The translations under genes and the position numbers were made by a program. The notes under the pieces were generated by a model. The model was given only the letters and a program-made list of their open reading frames with translations, was not told where the DNA came from and made no database searches. From Arthrobacter sp. P2b (GTDB taxonomy: Bacteria > Actinomycetota > Actinomycetes > Actinomycetales > Micrococcaceae): a stretch of 64,000 nucleotides of DNA. Below are positions 37,886 to 46,512 of the stretch, piece after piece. The stretch is taken from the NCBI RefSeq assembly GCF_900168295.1, contig NZ_FVZL01000006.1, positions 179,161 to 243,160 on the forward strand, given 5' to 3'. Numbering within the stretch: the stretch's first letter is position 1; every line of letters begins with the position of its first letter.

Positions 37886-39601
37886 TCAGGGGCAGCCGGT
37901 GCCTGCGGGGACGCTTCCGACGGCGGCAGGCAGCTTCCCGGGTGCCGTCGCCTTGCCTGCCAGCACGGCCGCGAGCGCGTCGAAGGCAGCGTCGGTGCGG
38001 CCGTACAGCGCAAGCCTGACCGGCGCCGGCGAACCCTGCAACGGCCAGGGGGCGTCCAGGGCCACCTCGATGTCCCCTCCAGCGGGACGCCCGCCGAATC
38101 CGATCAGGTTCACCAGCGGCCCTGAGCCCAGGGCGAGGCCGGCGCGGGCGGCGGCCGCCTCGAACCGTTCCCGGTCTCCGGGCCCGCCGCCGGCCACCCG
38201 GACCGCTCCGGGAACCAGTGGCCCGGTGCACGGCCCGGAGACAACGGTGACGGCGGAGGCCGAGACCCGGGCGGACACGGCGGCGCTGCTGCCTGCGGGG
38301 ATACCAGCCGCGGGACCCCTCCTGCCCTGCCAGACCATCATGGTGGCCACCCGCCGGGCGGCCTCGTCCAGCCTTTCCGGGGGCAGGCTTCCGGACTTGA
38401 CGGCCCCCACGATGGCAACATGCGATTGTGACACGTCGGCTGGCATCAGCAGCAGGTCCGCGCCCGCCTGGAGCGCCATCACCGCAGCAGACCCGCTGGG
38501 GTACTGCTTGGCCACGGCGCCCATGTTCAGCGCATCCGTCACCGCCACGCCCTTGAATCCCAGGCCGCGCAAGGCGGCATACGTGGGGGCAGAGAGCGAC
38601 GCCGGGACGCCGGGTTCCAGCGCCGGCACGGCAATGTGCCCGGTCATCACCATGGGTGTCCCGGCGGCGATGGCGGCCTGGAACGGTTTCCAGTCCCTGC
38701 CGCGGAGTTCCTCGACGCCGGCCGGCTGCACCGGCAGGCTGAGGTGGGAGTCGGCCGTCACTGATCCGTGGCCCGGGAAGTGCTTAACGACCGGAAGGAC
38801 TCCTGCCGCGAGCATGCCCTGGGAGAACGCCACCCCGTGCACAGCAACGGCGGCGGGGTCCGCGGACATGGCCCGCGCCCCGATGGTGGGGTCCTTGGGC
38901 CCCATGGTGACGTCCGTGTCCGGTGCAAAGTCGGTGTTGAAGCCAAGCGGCACCAGCTCACCGGCCAGGCCCTGCCCCGCCTCCCGGGTGAGGGCCTCAT
39001 TACCGGCCGCGCCGTAGCTCATGGGAGCGGGCCACTCCGTCAGCGGCGTACCCAGGCGCGCTACAAGGCCGCCTTCCTGGTCCACCGCAATCATGCCGGG
39101 CCAGGGCTCGCCGTCCGCAACGGTGGCCTGCGCCAGCCGTTGGTTGACCGCGGCCATGCCGGCCGCGTCCACCCTTCCCTGTGGGTCCCGCGGAACGTTG
39201 TCTCCCATGATGATGGATCCGGCAAGGTGCAGCCGCTCGATGGTGGCCGCGTGGGCCTCCACGTCCTTGCCCGTGAAAAACGGCAGCAGGACCTGCCCTG
39301 CTTTTTCCTCGGTTGTCATGCCGGCCACGGCCGCCGCGGCGGCGTCCTGGTCCCGCTGGAGCGGGCCCCAGCCCAGGGGCCGGGAACCCGGATCGGGTGA
39401 GGGGGACGCGGCGGTGGGGGACGGCGTCGTACGCGGTGTTGGGGTGGGCGATGCGGACGGTGAAGGTGCCGCGGTGGCAGCGGGCGACGACGGCCCGGGC
39501 GCCGGGGCGGGGGTGCAGGAGGCGAGGGCCAGGGCGGATACTGCCGCGAGGAGGGGGAAGGTTTTGTGGGTACTGTCACGCAGGTGTTGGAACGGGACCA
39601 T
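37886..39601 (-). CDS. NagZ-like glycoside hydrolase family 3 lipoprotein
   Basis: A 571-residue exported enzyme. The lipoprotein signal ends LALASC (about residue 28) and is followed by a long Pro/Ser/Ala linker. The GH3 barrel carries the NagZ signature VVKHFPGHGSVTADSHLSLP (with the catalytic His/Asp dyad loop) and the nucleophile Asp in VTDALNMGAVAK. It would remove N-acetylglucosamine from cell-wall fragments outside the membrane. About 150 C-terminal residues form an extra GH3_C-like domain. ATG at 39601 is preceded by TAGCAT at 7 bases, so it is probably leaderless. Confidence 0.88.
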   Translation of the reverse strand: MVPFQHLRDSTHKTFPLLAAVSALALASCTPAPAPGPSSPAATAAPSPSASPTPTPRTTPSPTAASPSPDPGSRPLGWGPLQRDQDAAAAAVAGMTTEEKAGQVLLPFFTGKDVEAHAATIERLHLAGSIIMGDNVPRDPQGRVDAAGMAAVNQRLAQATVADGEPWPGMIAVDQEGGLVARLGTPLTEWPAPMSYGAAGNEALTREAGQGLAGELVPLGFNTDFAPDTDVTMGPKDPTIGARAMSADPAAVAVHGVAFSQGMLAAGVLPVVKHFPGHGSVTADSHLSLPVQPAGVEELRGRDWKPFQAAIAAGTPMVMTGHIAVPALEPGVPASLSAPTYAALRGLGFKGVAVTDALNMGAVAKQYPSGSAAVMALQAGADLLLMPADVSQSHVAIVGAVKSGSLPPERLDEAARRVATMMVWQGRRGPAAGIPAGSSAAVSARVSASAVTVVSGPCTGPLVPGAVRVAGGGPGDRERFEAAAARAGLALGSGPLVNLIGFGGRPAGGDIEVALDAPWPLQGSPAPVRLALYGRTDAAFDALAAVLAGKATAPGKLPAAVGSVPAGTGCP

Positions 39602-39705
39602 CAATACGATGCTACCCCTGCACTAGACTTGAACCACCCGTTCGCCTGCCGGCAGCAGCCCGTGAGCGGCGTCAGCCAGCGGCAAACCGGACAGTAAGGA
39701 AACGC

Positions 39706-40857
39706 GTGAAGATTGACTTCGCTTCATCGAGGCAATCAACCCTTGGTGTTGAATGGGAGCTCGCGCTGGTGGACGGCAGCACCGGTGAGCTCGCCTCTGT
39801 AGCCAACGAAGTGCTCCGCGGCGTAGCCTCCCGCCATCCGGAATTGAACGAGGACGACGAACACCCGCACATCAAGCAGGAACTGCTGCTGAACACGGTG
39901 GAGCTGGTCACGGGCATCTGTGAAACGGCCGCCGAAGCCAAGGAGGACCTGAGCCGGTCCCTGGCCGCCGTCCGGGAGATCACGGACCCGATGGGCGTGG
40001 AACTCTTTTGCGCGGGCAGCCACCCGTTCAGCCCGCCGCAGCTGCAGCCGGTGACGGACAAGGCCCGCTACGCGAAGCTGATCGACCGCACCCAGTGGTG
40101 GGGCCGGCAGATGGTGATTTACGGCGTGCACGTGCACGTGGGGCTGGACCGGCGGGAGAAGGCCCTCCCGGTATTGGACGGGCTGGTCAACTACTTCCCG
40201 CACTTCCAGGCGCTCTCCGCGTCCAGCCCGTTCTGGGGCGGCGAGGACACCGGCTACGCCTCGCAGCGCGCCCTGATGTTCCAGCAGCTGCCCACGGCCG
40301 GCCTGCCGTTCCAGTTCCAGTCCTGGGCTGAATACGAGTCCTACGTCCAGGACATGTTCACCACCGGCGTGATCGACACCCTGTCCGAAATCCGCTGGGA
40401 CATCCGGCCGGTCCCGAACCTGGGCACCATCGAAATGCGCATCTGCGACGGCCTGGCCACCCTGGAGGAAGTGGGCGCCATCGCCGCGCTCACCCAGTGC
40501 CTCGTGGACGAATTCTCCACCACCCTGGACAACGGCGGCACCATCCCCACCATGCCGCCCTGGCACATCCAGGAGAACAAGTGGCGGGCCGCCCGCTACG
40601 GCATGGACGCCATCATCATCCTCGACGCCGCGGGCAAGGAACAGCTGGTGACGGACCACCTGCTGGAGACCCTGAACCGGCTGGAGCCTGTGGCGGCCAA
40701 GCTGGGCTGCGCCGACGAACTCGCCGACGTGGAGAAGATCATCCGCCGCGGGGCCGGGTACCAGCGCCAGCGGAAGGTGGCCGCCGAGCACGGCGGGGAC
40801 CTCCAGGCCGTGGTGCTGGACCTCGTCAAGCAGATGCGGAACGGCCCCACCGCCTGA
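39706..40857 (+). CDS. Carboxylate-amine ligase, YbdK/GCS2 family
   Basis: A 383-residue protein of the glutamate-cysteine ligase 2 family. It has LGVEWELALVDGSTGELASV (residues 13-32), EDDEHPHIKQELLLNTVEL with the metal-binding glutamates, and GVHVHVGLDRREKALPVL. The Arg-rich end matches the family. Members make weak gamma-glutamyl-cysteine or related amides. Because mycothiol is the likely main thiol here, a true glutathione role is doubtful. GTG start with AAGGA 5 bases upstream. The neighbouring genes are unrelated. Confidence 0.88.
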   Translation: MKIDFASSRQSTLGVEWELALVDGSTGELASVANEVLRGVASRHPELNEDDEHPHIKQELLLNTVELVTGICETAAEAKEDLSRSLAAVREITDPMGVELFCAGSHPFSPPQLQPVTDKARYAKLIDRTQWWGRQMVIYGVHVHVGLDRREKALPVLDGLVNYFPHFQALSASSPFWGGEDTGYASQRALMFQQLPTAGLPFQFQSWAEYESYVQDMFTTGVIDTLSEIRWDIRPVPNLGTIEMRICDGLATLEEVGAIAALTQCLVDEFSTTLDNGGTIPTMPPWHIQENKWRAARYGMDAIIILDAAGKEQLVTDHLLETLNRLEPVAAKLGCADELADVEKIIRRGAGYQRQRKVAAEHGGDLQAVVLDLVKQMRNGPTA

Positions 40858-40871
40858 TCCCCCGGCCGTAA

Positions 40872-40941
40872 CGGGGCACTTCGGCACGGACACGCCGGCC
40901 GCCGTCGTGATTCACGACGGCGGCGCCCCCAAAGTGCCCCG
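40872..40941. terminator. Nested palindrome between GCS2 and tsaD genes
   Basis: Outer arms CGGGGCACTT (40872-40881) and AAGTGCCCCG (40932-40941) enclose a central 13-bp inverted repeat (40898-40910 with 40912-40924). It lies between two convergent genes and most likely ends transcription from both. Confidence 0.65.
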
Positions 40942-40966
40942 CGACGGATCGCCGGGCCAGCAGGCT

Positions 40967-42055
40967 TCAGGCGGGGAGCGATACCGAGGTGACCGGCATG
41001 GACGAGTCCGGCGCGAAGCCGATTCCGCTCGGTGCCACTCCGGCCATCACCAGCTGCGCGCCCAGAGCGGCCACCATAGCGCCGTTGTCCGTGCACAGGT
41101 CCAGGGGCGGCACGTGGAGCCGGATGCCGGCCGAGGCGCAGCGCTGGCCGGTCAGTTCACGCAGGCGTGAGTTGGCCGCAACGCCCCCGCCCAGCAGGAC
41201 GTCCTTGATGCCGTGCTCCCGGCAGGCCAGGACGGCCTTGGAGGAGATGATGTCCACCACGGCTTCCTGGAATGCGGCGGCAATGTCGGCCACCGGGATG
41301 TCCTCGCCCCGGGCCTCGAACTGCTCCACGCACCGGGCCACGGCGGTCTTCAGTCCGCTGAAAGACCAGTCGTAGCGGTGCTTGCCCGGCTCCTCGGCCG
41401 TGCCCATGTACTTGGGCTGGCTGAGGCCTCGGGGGAAGCGGATGGACTTCGGGTTGCCGGTGCGGGCCACCTTGTCGATGGCCGGTCCGCCGGGGTAGCC
41501 CAGGCCCAGGATGCGGGCCACCTTGTCGTAGGCCTCCCCCGCGGCGTCGTCGATGGTGGAGCCCAGCAGCACGACGTCGTCGGTGATGCTGTTGATCCTG
41601 AGGATTTCGGTGTGTCCGCCGGATACCAGCAGGGCGCCCAGGTTTTCCGGGAGCTGCGGGGCCTCGTTGCCGTTACTCTCCAGCAGCCCCACGCCCACGT
41701 GCGCCACCAGGTGGTTGATGGCGTACAGCGGCTTTCCGGTGGCCACCGCCAGTGCCTTGGCGGCGCAGACTCCCACCATCAGTGCGCCGGCGAGTCCGGG
41801 GCCGGAGGTGACGGCGATGGCGTCCACCTCGTCCAGGCTGACGCCGGCGTCGGACAATGCCTGCTCCAGTGTGGGTACGAACGCGTCCAGGTGGGCCCTG
41901 GAGGCGATCTCCGGGATGACGCCGCCGAAGCGGACGTGCTCGTCCATGGATGAGGACACGGTGTTGGTCAGGAGCGTGGTCCCGCGAACGATGCCAACGC
42001 CGGTCTCGTCGCAGGATGATTCAATGCCCAGGACCAGTGGCTGGGAACGGTTCAT
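40967..42055 (-). CDS. tsaD: tRNA threonylcarbamoyladenosine transferase TsaD
   Basis: A 362-residue ASKHA-fold enzyme. It has [15 protein letters not shown] at the start, the metal ligands in [15 protein letters not shown] (the H-x-x-x-H-type region) and [19 protein letters not shown] and the C-terminal [12 protein letters not shown] complete it. With TsaB and TsaE it transfers threonylcarbamoyl to A37 of ANN-reading tRNAs. It is the last gene of the alr-tsaE-tsaB-rimI-tsaD operon and overlaps rimI by 4 bases. Confidence 0.97.
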   Translation of the reverse strand: MNRSQPLVLGIESSCDETGVGIVRGTTLLTNTVSSSMDEHVRFGGVIPEIASRAHLDAFVPTLEQALSDAGVSLDEVDAIAVTSGPGLAGALMVGVCAAKALAVATGKPLYAINHLVAHVGVGLLESNGNEAPQLPENLGALLVSGGHTEILRINSITDDVVLLGSTIDDAAGEAYDKVARILGLGYPGGPAIDKVARTGNPKSIRFPRGLSQPKYMGTAEEPGKHRYDWSFSGLKTAVARCVEQFEARGEDIPVADIAAAFQEAVVDIISSKAVLACREHGIKDVLLGGGVAANSRLRELTGQRCASAGIRLHVPPLDLCTDNGAMVAALGAQLVMAGVAPSGIGFAPDSSMPVTSVSLPA

Positions 42056-42558
42056 CGCTGGCCTCCTTCACGTGTTTCCTCGTCGCCGGTGAGCTGGAGC
42101 CTCATGATCAGGGCATCGACGCCGTCGCGGTAGTACCGGGGGCGGACGTGGATCTGCTCGAACCCGAAGCGCAGGTACAGACGTTGCGCCCGCGGGTTGT
42201 CCGCGCGGACTTCGAGGAGGAGGTCCGCGGCGTACCGGCGCCGGGCTTCATCGATGAGGGCGGTCAGCAGCGTGCTGCCGATCCCCCGGCCCTCGTAGTC
42301 AGGGACGACGGCGATCGTCTGGACGTCCGCGATGGGTTCGATGCACATCAGGCCGGCGTACCCCACAATGCCGTCGGCGCTTTCGGCCACGAGGTAGCGC
42401 CGGGTGTCCGGCTGGGCCAGCTCATTCAGGAACATCTGCAGGGGCCAGGCGTCGATGGGGAACAGTTTTTGCTCAAGGACGCTGACGGCGGTTACGTCGT
42501 CGAGGGTCATGTCCCGCACGGTAATTCCTGCAGTCCGGAGATCCGGGGTGGTGCTCAC
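42052..42558 (-). CDS. rimI: Ribosomal protein S18-alanine N-acetyltransferase
   Basis: A 168-residue GNAT protein. It has [20 protein letters not shown], the RimI segment PWPLQM-like [12 protein letters not shown], and the acetyl-CoA loop [15 protein letters not shown]. It ends with [20 protein letters not shown] followed by [14 protein letters not shown]. It acetylates the N-terminus of S18 and possibly other proteins. It overlaps tsaB and tsaD by 4 bases each; the tsaB-rimI-tsaD order is common in bacteria. Confidence 0.92.
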   Translation of the reverse strand: MSTTPDLRTAGITVRDMTLDDVTAVSVLEQKLFPIDAWPLQMFLNELAQPDTRRYLVAESADGIVGYAGLMCIEPIADVQTIAVVPDYEGRGIGSTLLTALIDEARRRYAADLLLEVRADNPRAQRLYLRFGFEQIHVRPRYYRDGVDALIMRLQLTGDEETREGGQR

Positions 42559-43226
42559 AGTGCCCTCTTCCTCGGTCCGGGGACCTGCGCATCGGATTCG
42601 CGCAGGTACAGCGGGGTGGAATCCAGGAGGCCGTTGCCGGAGGCCAGCCGGGCCAGCGCGAACTGGCCCAGGTAAAGCGCGTCCGGCTGCTCCTGGGCGA
42701 ATTCGGGATCTGCGCGCAACGTGTCGGCGTAGAGCCCGGCGCCGGCCCCAAAGGCGGGAAGGTCCGGCAGGTCCGCCGCGAAGCCGACGTGGGGACCGTC
42801 CTCGAGCCGGGGCAGCTTCCCCTCGGCAAGGCTGTAGCGGGCCCAGTAGACCTCCTTGCGCCGCGCGTCGGTCACCACCAAAAATTCGGGGACGGCGGCG
42901 GTGGACTCAGCCACTTCCAGGGCCACGGCGTCCAGGCTCATCAGGCCGTGAAGGGGCTTGCCCCATACAAAGGACAGGGTGCGCGCCGTTGCAATTCCGG
43001 ACCGCAGGCCGGTGAACGGGCCGGGCCCCACGCCCACCACCAGGGCGTCGATGTCCTGTCCGGTGACGCCGGCCTCGGCAAGCATCTCCGCGATGCCCGG
43101 AGCCAGCACTTCGGCATGGCTGCGGGTGTCCTCGGTGGAGAAGCTGGCAACCACGCCTTCCAGCGCGTCATCCGAAACCAGCGCTGCGCTGGCAACGGCG
43201 GAGGTGTCAATGGCGAGGATCAGCAT
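42555..43226 (-). CDS. tsaB: tRNA threonylcarbamoyladenosine biosynthesis protein TsaB
   Basis: A 223-residue ASKHA-fold partner of TsaD. It starts ILAIDTSAVASAALVSDD. The conserved VVGVGPGPFTGLRSGIATAR lies at about residues 62-81, followed by LHGLMSLDAVALE. The C-terminal part is shorter and variable, as usual. The ATG shares one base with the tsaE stop; the stop overlaps rimI. Confidence 0.93.
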   Translation of the reverse strand: MLILAIDTSAVASAALVSDDALEGVVASFSTEDTRSHAEVLAPGIAEMLAEAGVTGQDIDALVVGVGPGPFTGLRSGIATARTLSFVWGKPLHGLMSLDAVALEVAESTAAVPEFLVVTDARRKEVYWARYSLAEGKLPRLEDGPHVGFAADLPDLPAFGAGAGLYADTLRADPEFAQEQPDALYLGQFALARLASGNGLLDSTPLYLRESDAQVPGPRKRAL

Positions 43227-43960
43227 CAGTCTTTCCCTTCCGGGGCGCCGGGCTCTGCTGTCCCGATTTCCGGAGTTCCCGGTTCCGGGGTTCCCAGTTC
43301 CGGGGTTCCCGGTTCCGGGGTTCCCAGTTCCGGGGCGGCCGGCCAGCGCGGACCGTACCCGCGCATCACGATGGTGCGGGGCTCGTCGGTGTCTTCCGTA
43401 TCGAAGTCCAGGGTTCCCGCTCCGTTGCCGGAGGACGTGCCGGCACCGCCGTCGCCCAGAGCAGAGTCGCCCAGTCCAACGGCGCCCAATCGAGCGTCGC
43501 CCAATCCAGTGGCGTTGAGTCCGATGGCACGGTGCAGGTCGATTTCGAGCCGGCTGTCGCTCAGGTGCTCCACCCGGTCATGTCCCCATTCGACCACCGT
43601 CACGGAGGAGTCCATGGTGTTCTCCAGGTCGATGTCGTCGATCTCGGCGGCCGAGCCCAGGCGGTAGGCGTCCACGTGCACCAGGTCGGGGCCGCCGGGG
43701 CGCGGACCGTCGGGCAGGTTGGGATGGATGCGGACCAGGACGAACGTCGGCGAAATGATTCCGGCACGGACGCCGAGCCCCTCCCCCAGCCCCTGGGTGA
43801 AGGTGGTTTTCCCGGCCCCCAGCTCGCCGGACAGCACCAGCAGGTCCCCGGCTTCAAGCACCCCTGCGAGGGCGGCGCCAAACGCGTGGGTCTGGTCCGC
43901 CGTCGTCGCCGTGAAGGTCTTTTCCCAGTTGGGCACGGCCGGCGGTTCGAAGGCGTTCAC
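43226..43960 (-). CDS. tsaE: TsaE ATPase with repeat-containing insertion and tail
   Basis: A 244-residue protein, much longer than the usual 150-160. The N-terminal core is normal: Walker A LSGELGAGKTTFTQGLGEGL (about residues 43-62), SPTFVLVR, HVDAYRL and VTVVEWGHD. Within the last strands a block of five-residue repeats of the xLGxx kind (about 145-170) is inserted. The core then resumes with TIVMRGYGPRW and is followed by a GTPEx repeat tail (about 208-232). Both blocks come from tandem DNA repeats with a 15-base period. It overlaps alr by 4 bases and tsaB by 1. TsaE drives the TsaBD cycle with ATP. Confidence 0.95.
   Translation of the reverse strand: MNAFEPPAVPNWEKTFTATTADQTHAFGAALAGVLEAGDLLVLSGELGAGKTTFTQGLGEGLGVRAGIISPTFVLVRIHPNLPDGPRPGGPDLVHVDAYRLGSAAEIDDIDLENTMDSSVTVVEWGHDRVEHLSDSRLEIDLHRAIGLNATGLGDARLGAVGLGDSALGDGGAGTSSGNGAGTLDFDTEDTDEPRTIVMRGYGPRWPAAPELGTPEPGTPELGTPEPGTPEIGTAEPGAPEGKD
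43266..43340. repeat. 15-bp-period tandem repeat in the tsaE 3' end
   Basis: Units start at 43266 (degenerate), 43281, 43296, 43311 and 43326, alternating GGTTCCGGGGTTCCC and AGTTCCGGGGTTCCC, so the exact period is 30 bases. The last five bases of the final unit differ. The repeat is in frame and encodes Gly-Thr-Pro-Glu-x steps. Confidence 0.95.
43451..43525. repeat. Degenerate 15-bp-period tandem repeat inside tsaE
   Basis: Five units begin at 43451, 43466, 43481, 43496 and 43511, each close to GTCGCCCARWCCARY. They encode five-residue steps such as VGLGD and SALGD. Confidence 0.85.
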
Positions 43961-45180
43961 GCGGCTCCCTCCGTCGTGTGGAGGGCGGCGGACACGTCCT
44001 GTTCGTTGACGAAGCGGCGCGGAACCCGGGGACTGATGCGGGTGACGATCTCGTAGTTGATGGTCCCGGCGGCGCGCGCCCAGTCATCGGCGGTAGGGCC
44101 GCCGTCGTCCCCGTTCCCGAACAGCTCGGCCTCGGCACCCAGCAGCCCGGCGCCGGCAGGACCGGCGTCGCCAAGGTCGATCACCATCTGGTCCATGGCG
44201 ATCCGGCCCACCACGGGGTACGTCCGGCCGGCCACCCGGACGGGGCCACCGGTTGCGATGCGCGGCACGCCGTCGGCGTAGCCCATGGGGATGAGGGCCA
44301 GGGTGTTGCGGCCGCTGGTGTGGTAGCGGAGGCCGTAGGACACGCCTTGCCCGTCCGGCACCTCCTTGCATTGGGACACCAGGGTCCGGAGCGTCATGGC
44401 GGGGCGGAGCCCGAGCTCCGCGGAGGTCTGGCCGTCAAAGGGCGAGAGCCCGTAAATGCCCAGGCCTGCGCGGACCAGGTCGAAGTGGGTGTCCGGCCGG
44501 GAGAGCGTGGCGGGGGTGTTGGCCAGGTGCCGGACTTCCGGGTCCACACCGGCGTCTTCGGCAACAGCCAGGGCTTCGCGGAATGCCGCCAGCTGCTGGT
44601 CGGTTTCGGGCCGCTCCGGCTCATCCGCGACGGCCAGATGCGAGAAGATGCCCACCACGCGCAGCAGCCCCTGGTCCTGGTACTCCATGGCTTCGCCCAC
44701 CAGGTGGTCCCAGGTATCGAGGGTGGCGCCGTTGCGTCCCAGGCCGGTGTCCACTTTCAGGTGGATGCGGGCGGGGCGCTCCTGCTCCCGGGCTGCCGCC
44801 ACGATGCGTTCGAGTTCCCACCCCGAGCAGCCGATGTCGACGCCGGCGGCCACCGCGGCCCCGAAGTTGCTGTCCACGGTGTGCAGCCAGGCGAGCAGTG
44901 GCGCGTCGATGCCGGCGGCCCGCAATGCAAGGGCTTCGGAGATGTGCGCAACGCCCAGCCAGGCGGCGCCGGCTTCGATTGCTGCCCGCGCCACGGGAAC
45001 GGCGCCGTGCCCGTAGGCATCGGCCTTGACGACGGCCATGACTTTCGCCGGGGACGCGGCGGCGGCGAGCCGGCGGACGTTGTGGCGGATGGCCTCAAGG
45101 TCGATCACGGCGGACCGCTCGTGGCGGGGGTCCTGTCCGGGGGCAGCGCTGAATTCACCGGTTGTTGCGGGGTAAGTCAC
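43957..45180 (-). CDS. alr: Alanine racemase
   Basis: A 407-residue PLP enzyme making D-alanine for peptidoglycan. The PLP Lys is in VMAVVKADAYGHGAVPVARA (about residue 48), and the region with the second catalytic Tyr is LALIPMGYADGVPR. Start chosen: GTG at 45180, with TAGAAT 7 bases upstream and no ribosome binding site; the frame is open further but that part has no family similarity. It leads the operon alr-tsaE-tsaB-rimI-tsaD, all with 1-4 base overlaps. Confidence 0.95.
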   Translation of the reverse strand: MTYPATTGEFSAAPGQDPRHERSAVIDLEAIRHNVRRLAAAASPAKVMAVVKADAYGHGAVPVARAAIEAGAAWLGVAHISEALALRAAGIDAPLLAWLHTVDSNFGAAVAAGVDIGCSGWELERIVAAAREQERPARIHLKVDTGLGRNGATLDTWDHLVGEAMEYQDQGLLRVVGIFSHLAVADEPERPETDQQLAAFREALAVAEDAGVDPEVRHLANTPATLSRPDTHFDLVRAGLGIYGLSPFDGQTSAELGLRPAMTLRTLVSQCKEVPDGQGVSYGLRYHTSGRNTLALIPMGYADGVPRIATGGPVRVAGRTYPVVGRIAMDQMVIDLGDAGPAGAGLLGAEAELFGNGDDGGPTADDWARAAGTINYEIVTRISPRVPRRFVNEQDVSAALHTTEGAA

Positions 45181-45329
45181 CTTAGTGATTCTAGTGCTGG
45201 CACTTCTTGCCGAATAATCACGGCCGGGCAGGCGGGATTCCGGAACAGGCGGCTGGCCTGAGGCCGTCGCCGAGGGCGCCTCCTGACTGGGATGCTGCCC
45301 CGGGCGGCACGGCGCGGCACGTACGTCGG

Positions 45330-46421
45330 TCAGGCGTCCGAAAGGTGCGCGATGGTCGCAGCCGCCCTGCGCTGCGCCGCCAGCGGGACGTCCTGGATGA
45401 TCTCCGCGAGGAACCCGAAGCGCCGCAACCACTGGCTCATCTGCCGTTCGGGGCGGGCGTTGGCGCGTTTCCACCAGTCGGCGATGTCCCCCCAGCCGGG
45501 GGCCGCTAGCGATCCTCCCACCTCCTGCACGGCCAGCGAGGCGCACAGGTTGGCAAAGCGCAGCCTGTTGCCCAGCGGCCAGCCGGCCAGGCTGCCCACA
45601 ATGAATGCGGCGTCGAAGCAGTCACCGGCTCCGGTGGGATCGAACGCCTTCACAGGTAGGGACGGCACCCACTCCTCCTCCCCCGTCTCCGAATCCACCG
45701 CCATGGCGCCCTGCGGCCCGAGTGTCACCACGGCCACCGGGACCCGGTCCGCCAGCGCGTACAGGGCGCTCCACGCATCGTCCTTGCCGGTGAAGGCCAT
45801 GGCCTCGCGCTGGTTGGGCAGGAACGCGTGGAAGTACTGTAGGTTCTCGAGCCGGACGGGCGCCCATTCCCCGGTGGGGTCCCAGCCGACGTCGCCGAAC
45901 AACTTCACCCCTGCCTTGTGCGCCGCCTTCGCCCAGGGCTCCACCTCAACCCCCACTTCCGCAATGCCGGCGAGCGCCGGAGGAGGGTTGCCGATCAGTT
46001 CCGAGGAGGTCACCGGAGCGGCGTGCCCGTGGGTCACCATGGACCGGTCCTTTTCCACGCAGAGCGAGACGGTTACCGGTGAGTGCCAGCCGGGGACGCG
46101 GCGGGACAGGCTGAGGTCCACGTGTTCCTGGCTGGAGAGGATTTTCCAGTTGAAGTCGCCGTAGCCGTCGTCACCAAACGCGGCTGCCAGGCCGGTCCGG
46201 AGTCCCAGGCGGGCGGCGGCGATTGCCTGGTTGGCCACGCCGCCGGGGCAGCTGCCCATGCCGTCGCTCCAGATTTCGGTGCCGGGCTCCGGGCTGTGGG
46301 GAAGACCTGTGAAAATGATGTCCTGGAACACCGTTCCGGCCAGGAGGAGGTCAAACCCGGGTTCGGAGGGCGAGCGGACGCCGGCCAGTGGGTCGAAAGG
46401 CCGGGCTGGGATCGCTTCCAT
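45330..46421 (-). CDS. PfkB-family carbohydrate kinase
   Basis: A 363-residue ribokinase-fold protein. It has FDLLLAGTVFQDIIFTGLP, the glycine-rich GMGSCPGGVANQAIAAARLG (about residues 50-69), and the ATP/anion-hole signature AFDPTGAGDCFDAAFIVGSL with the catalytic Asp (about 275). The ATG at 46421 has TATCGT 7 bases upstream; in-frame codons further upstream give no family match. It is divergent from the GH4 gene with 91 bases between, so both may serve one carbohydrate route. Substrate unknown. Confidence 0.87.
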   Translation of the reverse strand: MEAIPARPFDPLAGVRSPSEPGFDLLLAGTVFQDIIFTGLPHSPEPGTEIWSDGMGSCPGGVANQAIAAARLGLRTGLAAAFGDDGYGDFNWKILSSQEHVDLSLSRRVPGWHSPVTVSLCVEKDRSMVTHGHAAPVTSSELIGNPPPALAGIAEVGVEVEPWAKAAHKAGVKLFGDVGWDPTGEWAPVRLENLQYFHAFLPNQREAMAFTGKDDAWSALYALADRVPVAVVTLGPQGAMAVDSETGEEEWVPSLPVKAFDPTGAGDCFDAAFIVGSLAGWPLGNRLRFANLCASLAVQEVGGSLAAPGWGDIADWWKRANARPERQMSQWLRRFGFLAEIIQDVPLAAQRRAAATIAHLSDA

Positions 46422-46512
46422 GTCCGGCACGATACGCCCTGCCGCGGACATCCGATAGTGGACGCCCTGCTTTGCGCCAGGGACAAGCCAATCCGGGCCT
46501 AGACTGCTGGTT

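Noticed and set aside
39706..40857. GCS2 ligase considered part of a glutathione pathway
   Set aside because: No glutathione synthetase nearby, and MshA/Ino1 point to mycothiol as the main thiol.
43226..43340. GTPEx tail of TsaE taken as a frameshift artefact
   Set aside because: The frame runs cleanly to a stop that shares a base with the tsaB start, and units are multiples of three; a real repeat is more likely.
43266..43525. Repeats considered as a CRISPR array
   Set aside because: Units are contiguous 15-mers without spacers, inside a coding frame.
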